A stretch of DNA of 5,190 nt from Bacillota bacterium (GTDB lineage Bacteria > Bacillota > Clostridia > Christensenellales > UMGS416), in contig JAEYRA010000144.1 of assembly GCA_023409755.1 (NCBI GenBank), positions 1 through 5,190 of the forward strand, given 5' to 3'. The translations under genes and the position numbers were made by a program. A model generated the notes under the pieces. That model did not search any database. It was not told the origin of the DNA and was given only the letters and a program-made list of their open reading frames with translations. Each line of letters opens with the position of its first letter. Position 1 is the stretch's first letter. Below are positions 5,187-5,190 of this stretch, in pieces.

Positions 5187-5190
5187 ATGG
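5187..5190 (+). CDS. Start of an unidentified gene (cut by window end)
   Basis: Only the ATG and one further base are present. The gene is called from the strong ribosome binding site at ideal spacing. It runs divergently from GH127, across a shared upstream region. No function can be given; a regulator or sugar transporter would fit the context, but nothing in the window shows this. Confidence 0.7.

Overview
The window looks like chromosome from a low- to mid-GC Gram-positive anaerobe, most likely a Clostridia/Oscillospiraceae-type Firmicute. The grounds are strong AAGGAG-type ribosome binding sites, TATAAT/TACAAT promoters, hairpin-plus-T-tract terminators, a one-piece tmRNA, and a double zinc-ribbon tail of a type I associate with Clostridia. 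This assignment is inference; no 16S rRNA or other decisive marker is present.

Layout, left to right. Positions 1-92 hold the C-terminal end of a membrane protein on the + strand. Positions 93-645 carry no convincing gene but contain a nested inverted-repeat fold (337-445), a candidate structured RNA, and a symmetric terminator hairpin (459-492) that could serve both flanking genes. Positions 646-1662 (minus) encode a 338-aa EcsC-like protein with two C-terminal zinc ribbons. Positions 1944-2297 (minus) are the tmRNA gene ssrA, with its own extended -10 promoter and terminator. Positions 2298-2548 contain that promoter and a perfect 12-bp inverted repeat. Positions 2549-4420 (minus) encode a cytoplasmic GH127-family (DUF1680) beta-L-arabinofuranosidase-like enzyme with the zinc/cysteine catalytic motifs intact. 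Positions 4421-5186 are a long divergent intergenic region. It holds the GH127 promoter, a direct repeat just upstream of its -35 box, two weak overlapping small ORFs, and several hairpins. A new + strand gene starts at 5187 behind a strong ribosome binding site and is cut by the window end.

How the parts relate. GH127, ssrA and the EcsC-like gene lie on the same strand, but each has its own promoter, so they do not look like an operon. ssrA is the trans-translation (ribosome rescue) RNA; its partner smpB is not in the window. The GH127 gene is visibly richer in G+C than the EcsC-like gene and the leader regions, which suggests a different history. The direct repeat at its promoter suggests sugar-responsive activation, possibly shared with the divergent gene at 5187. 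No CRISPR array, insertion sequence, prophage or complete new system was seen. The most interesting unexplained elements are the 337-492 RNA-like fold, the EcsC/zinc-ribbon fusion, the unusual tmRNA tag ending, the 2386-2415 inverted repeat, and the promoter repeats and leader of the 4421-5186 region.
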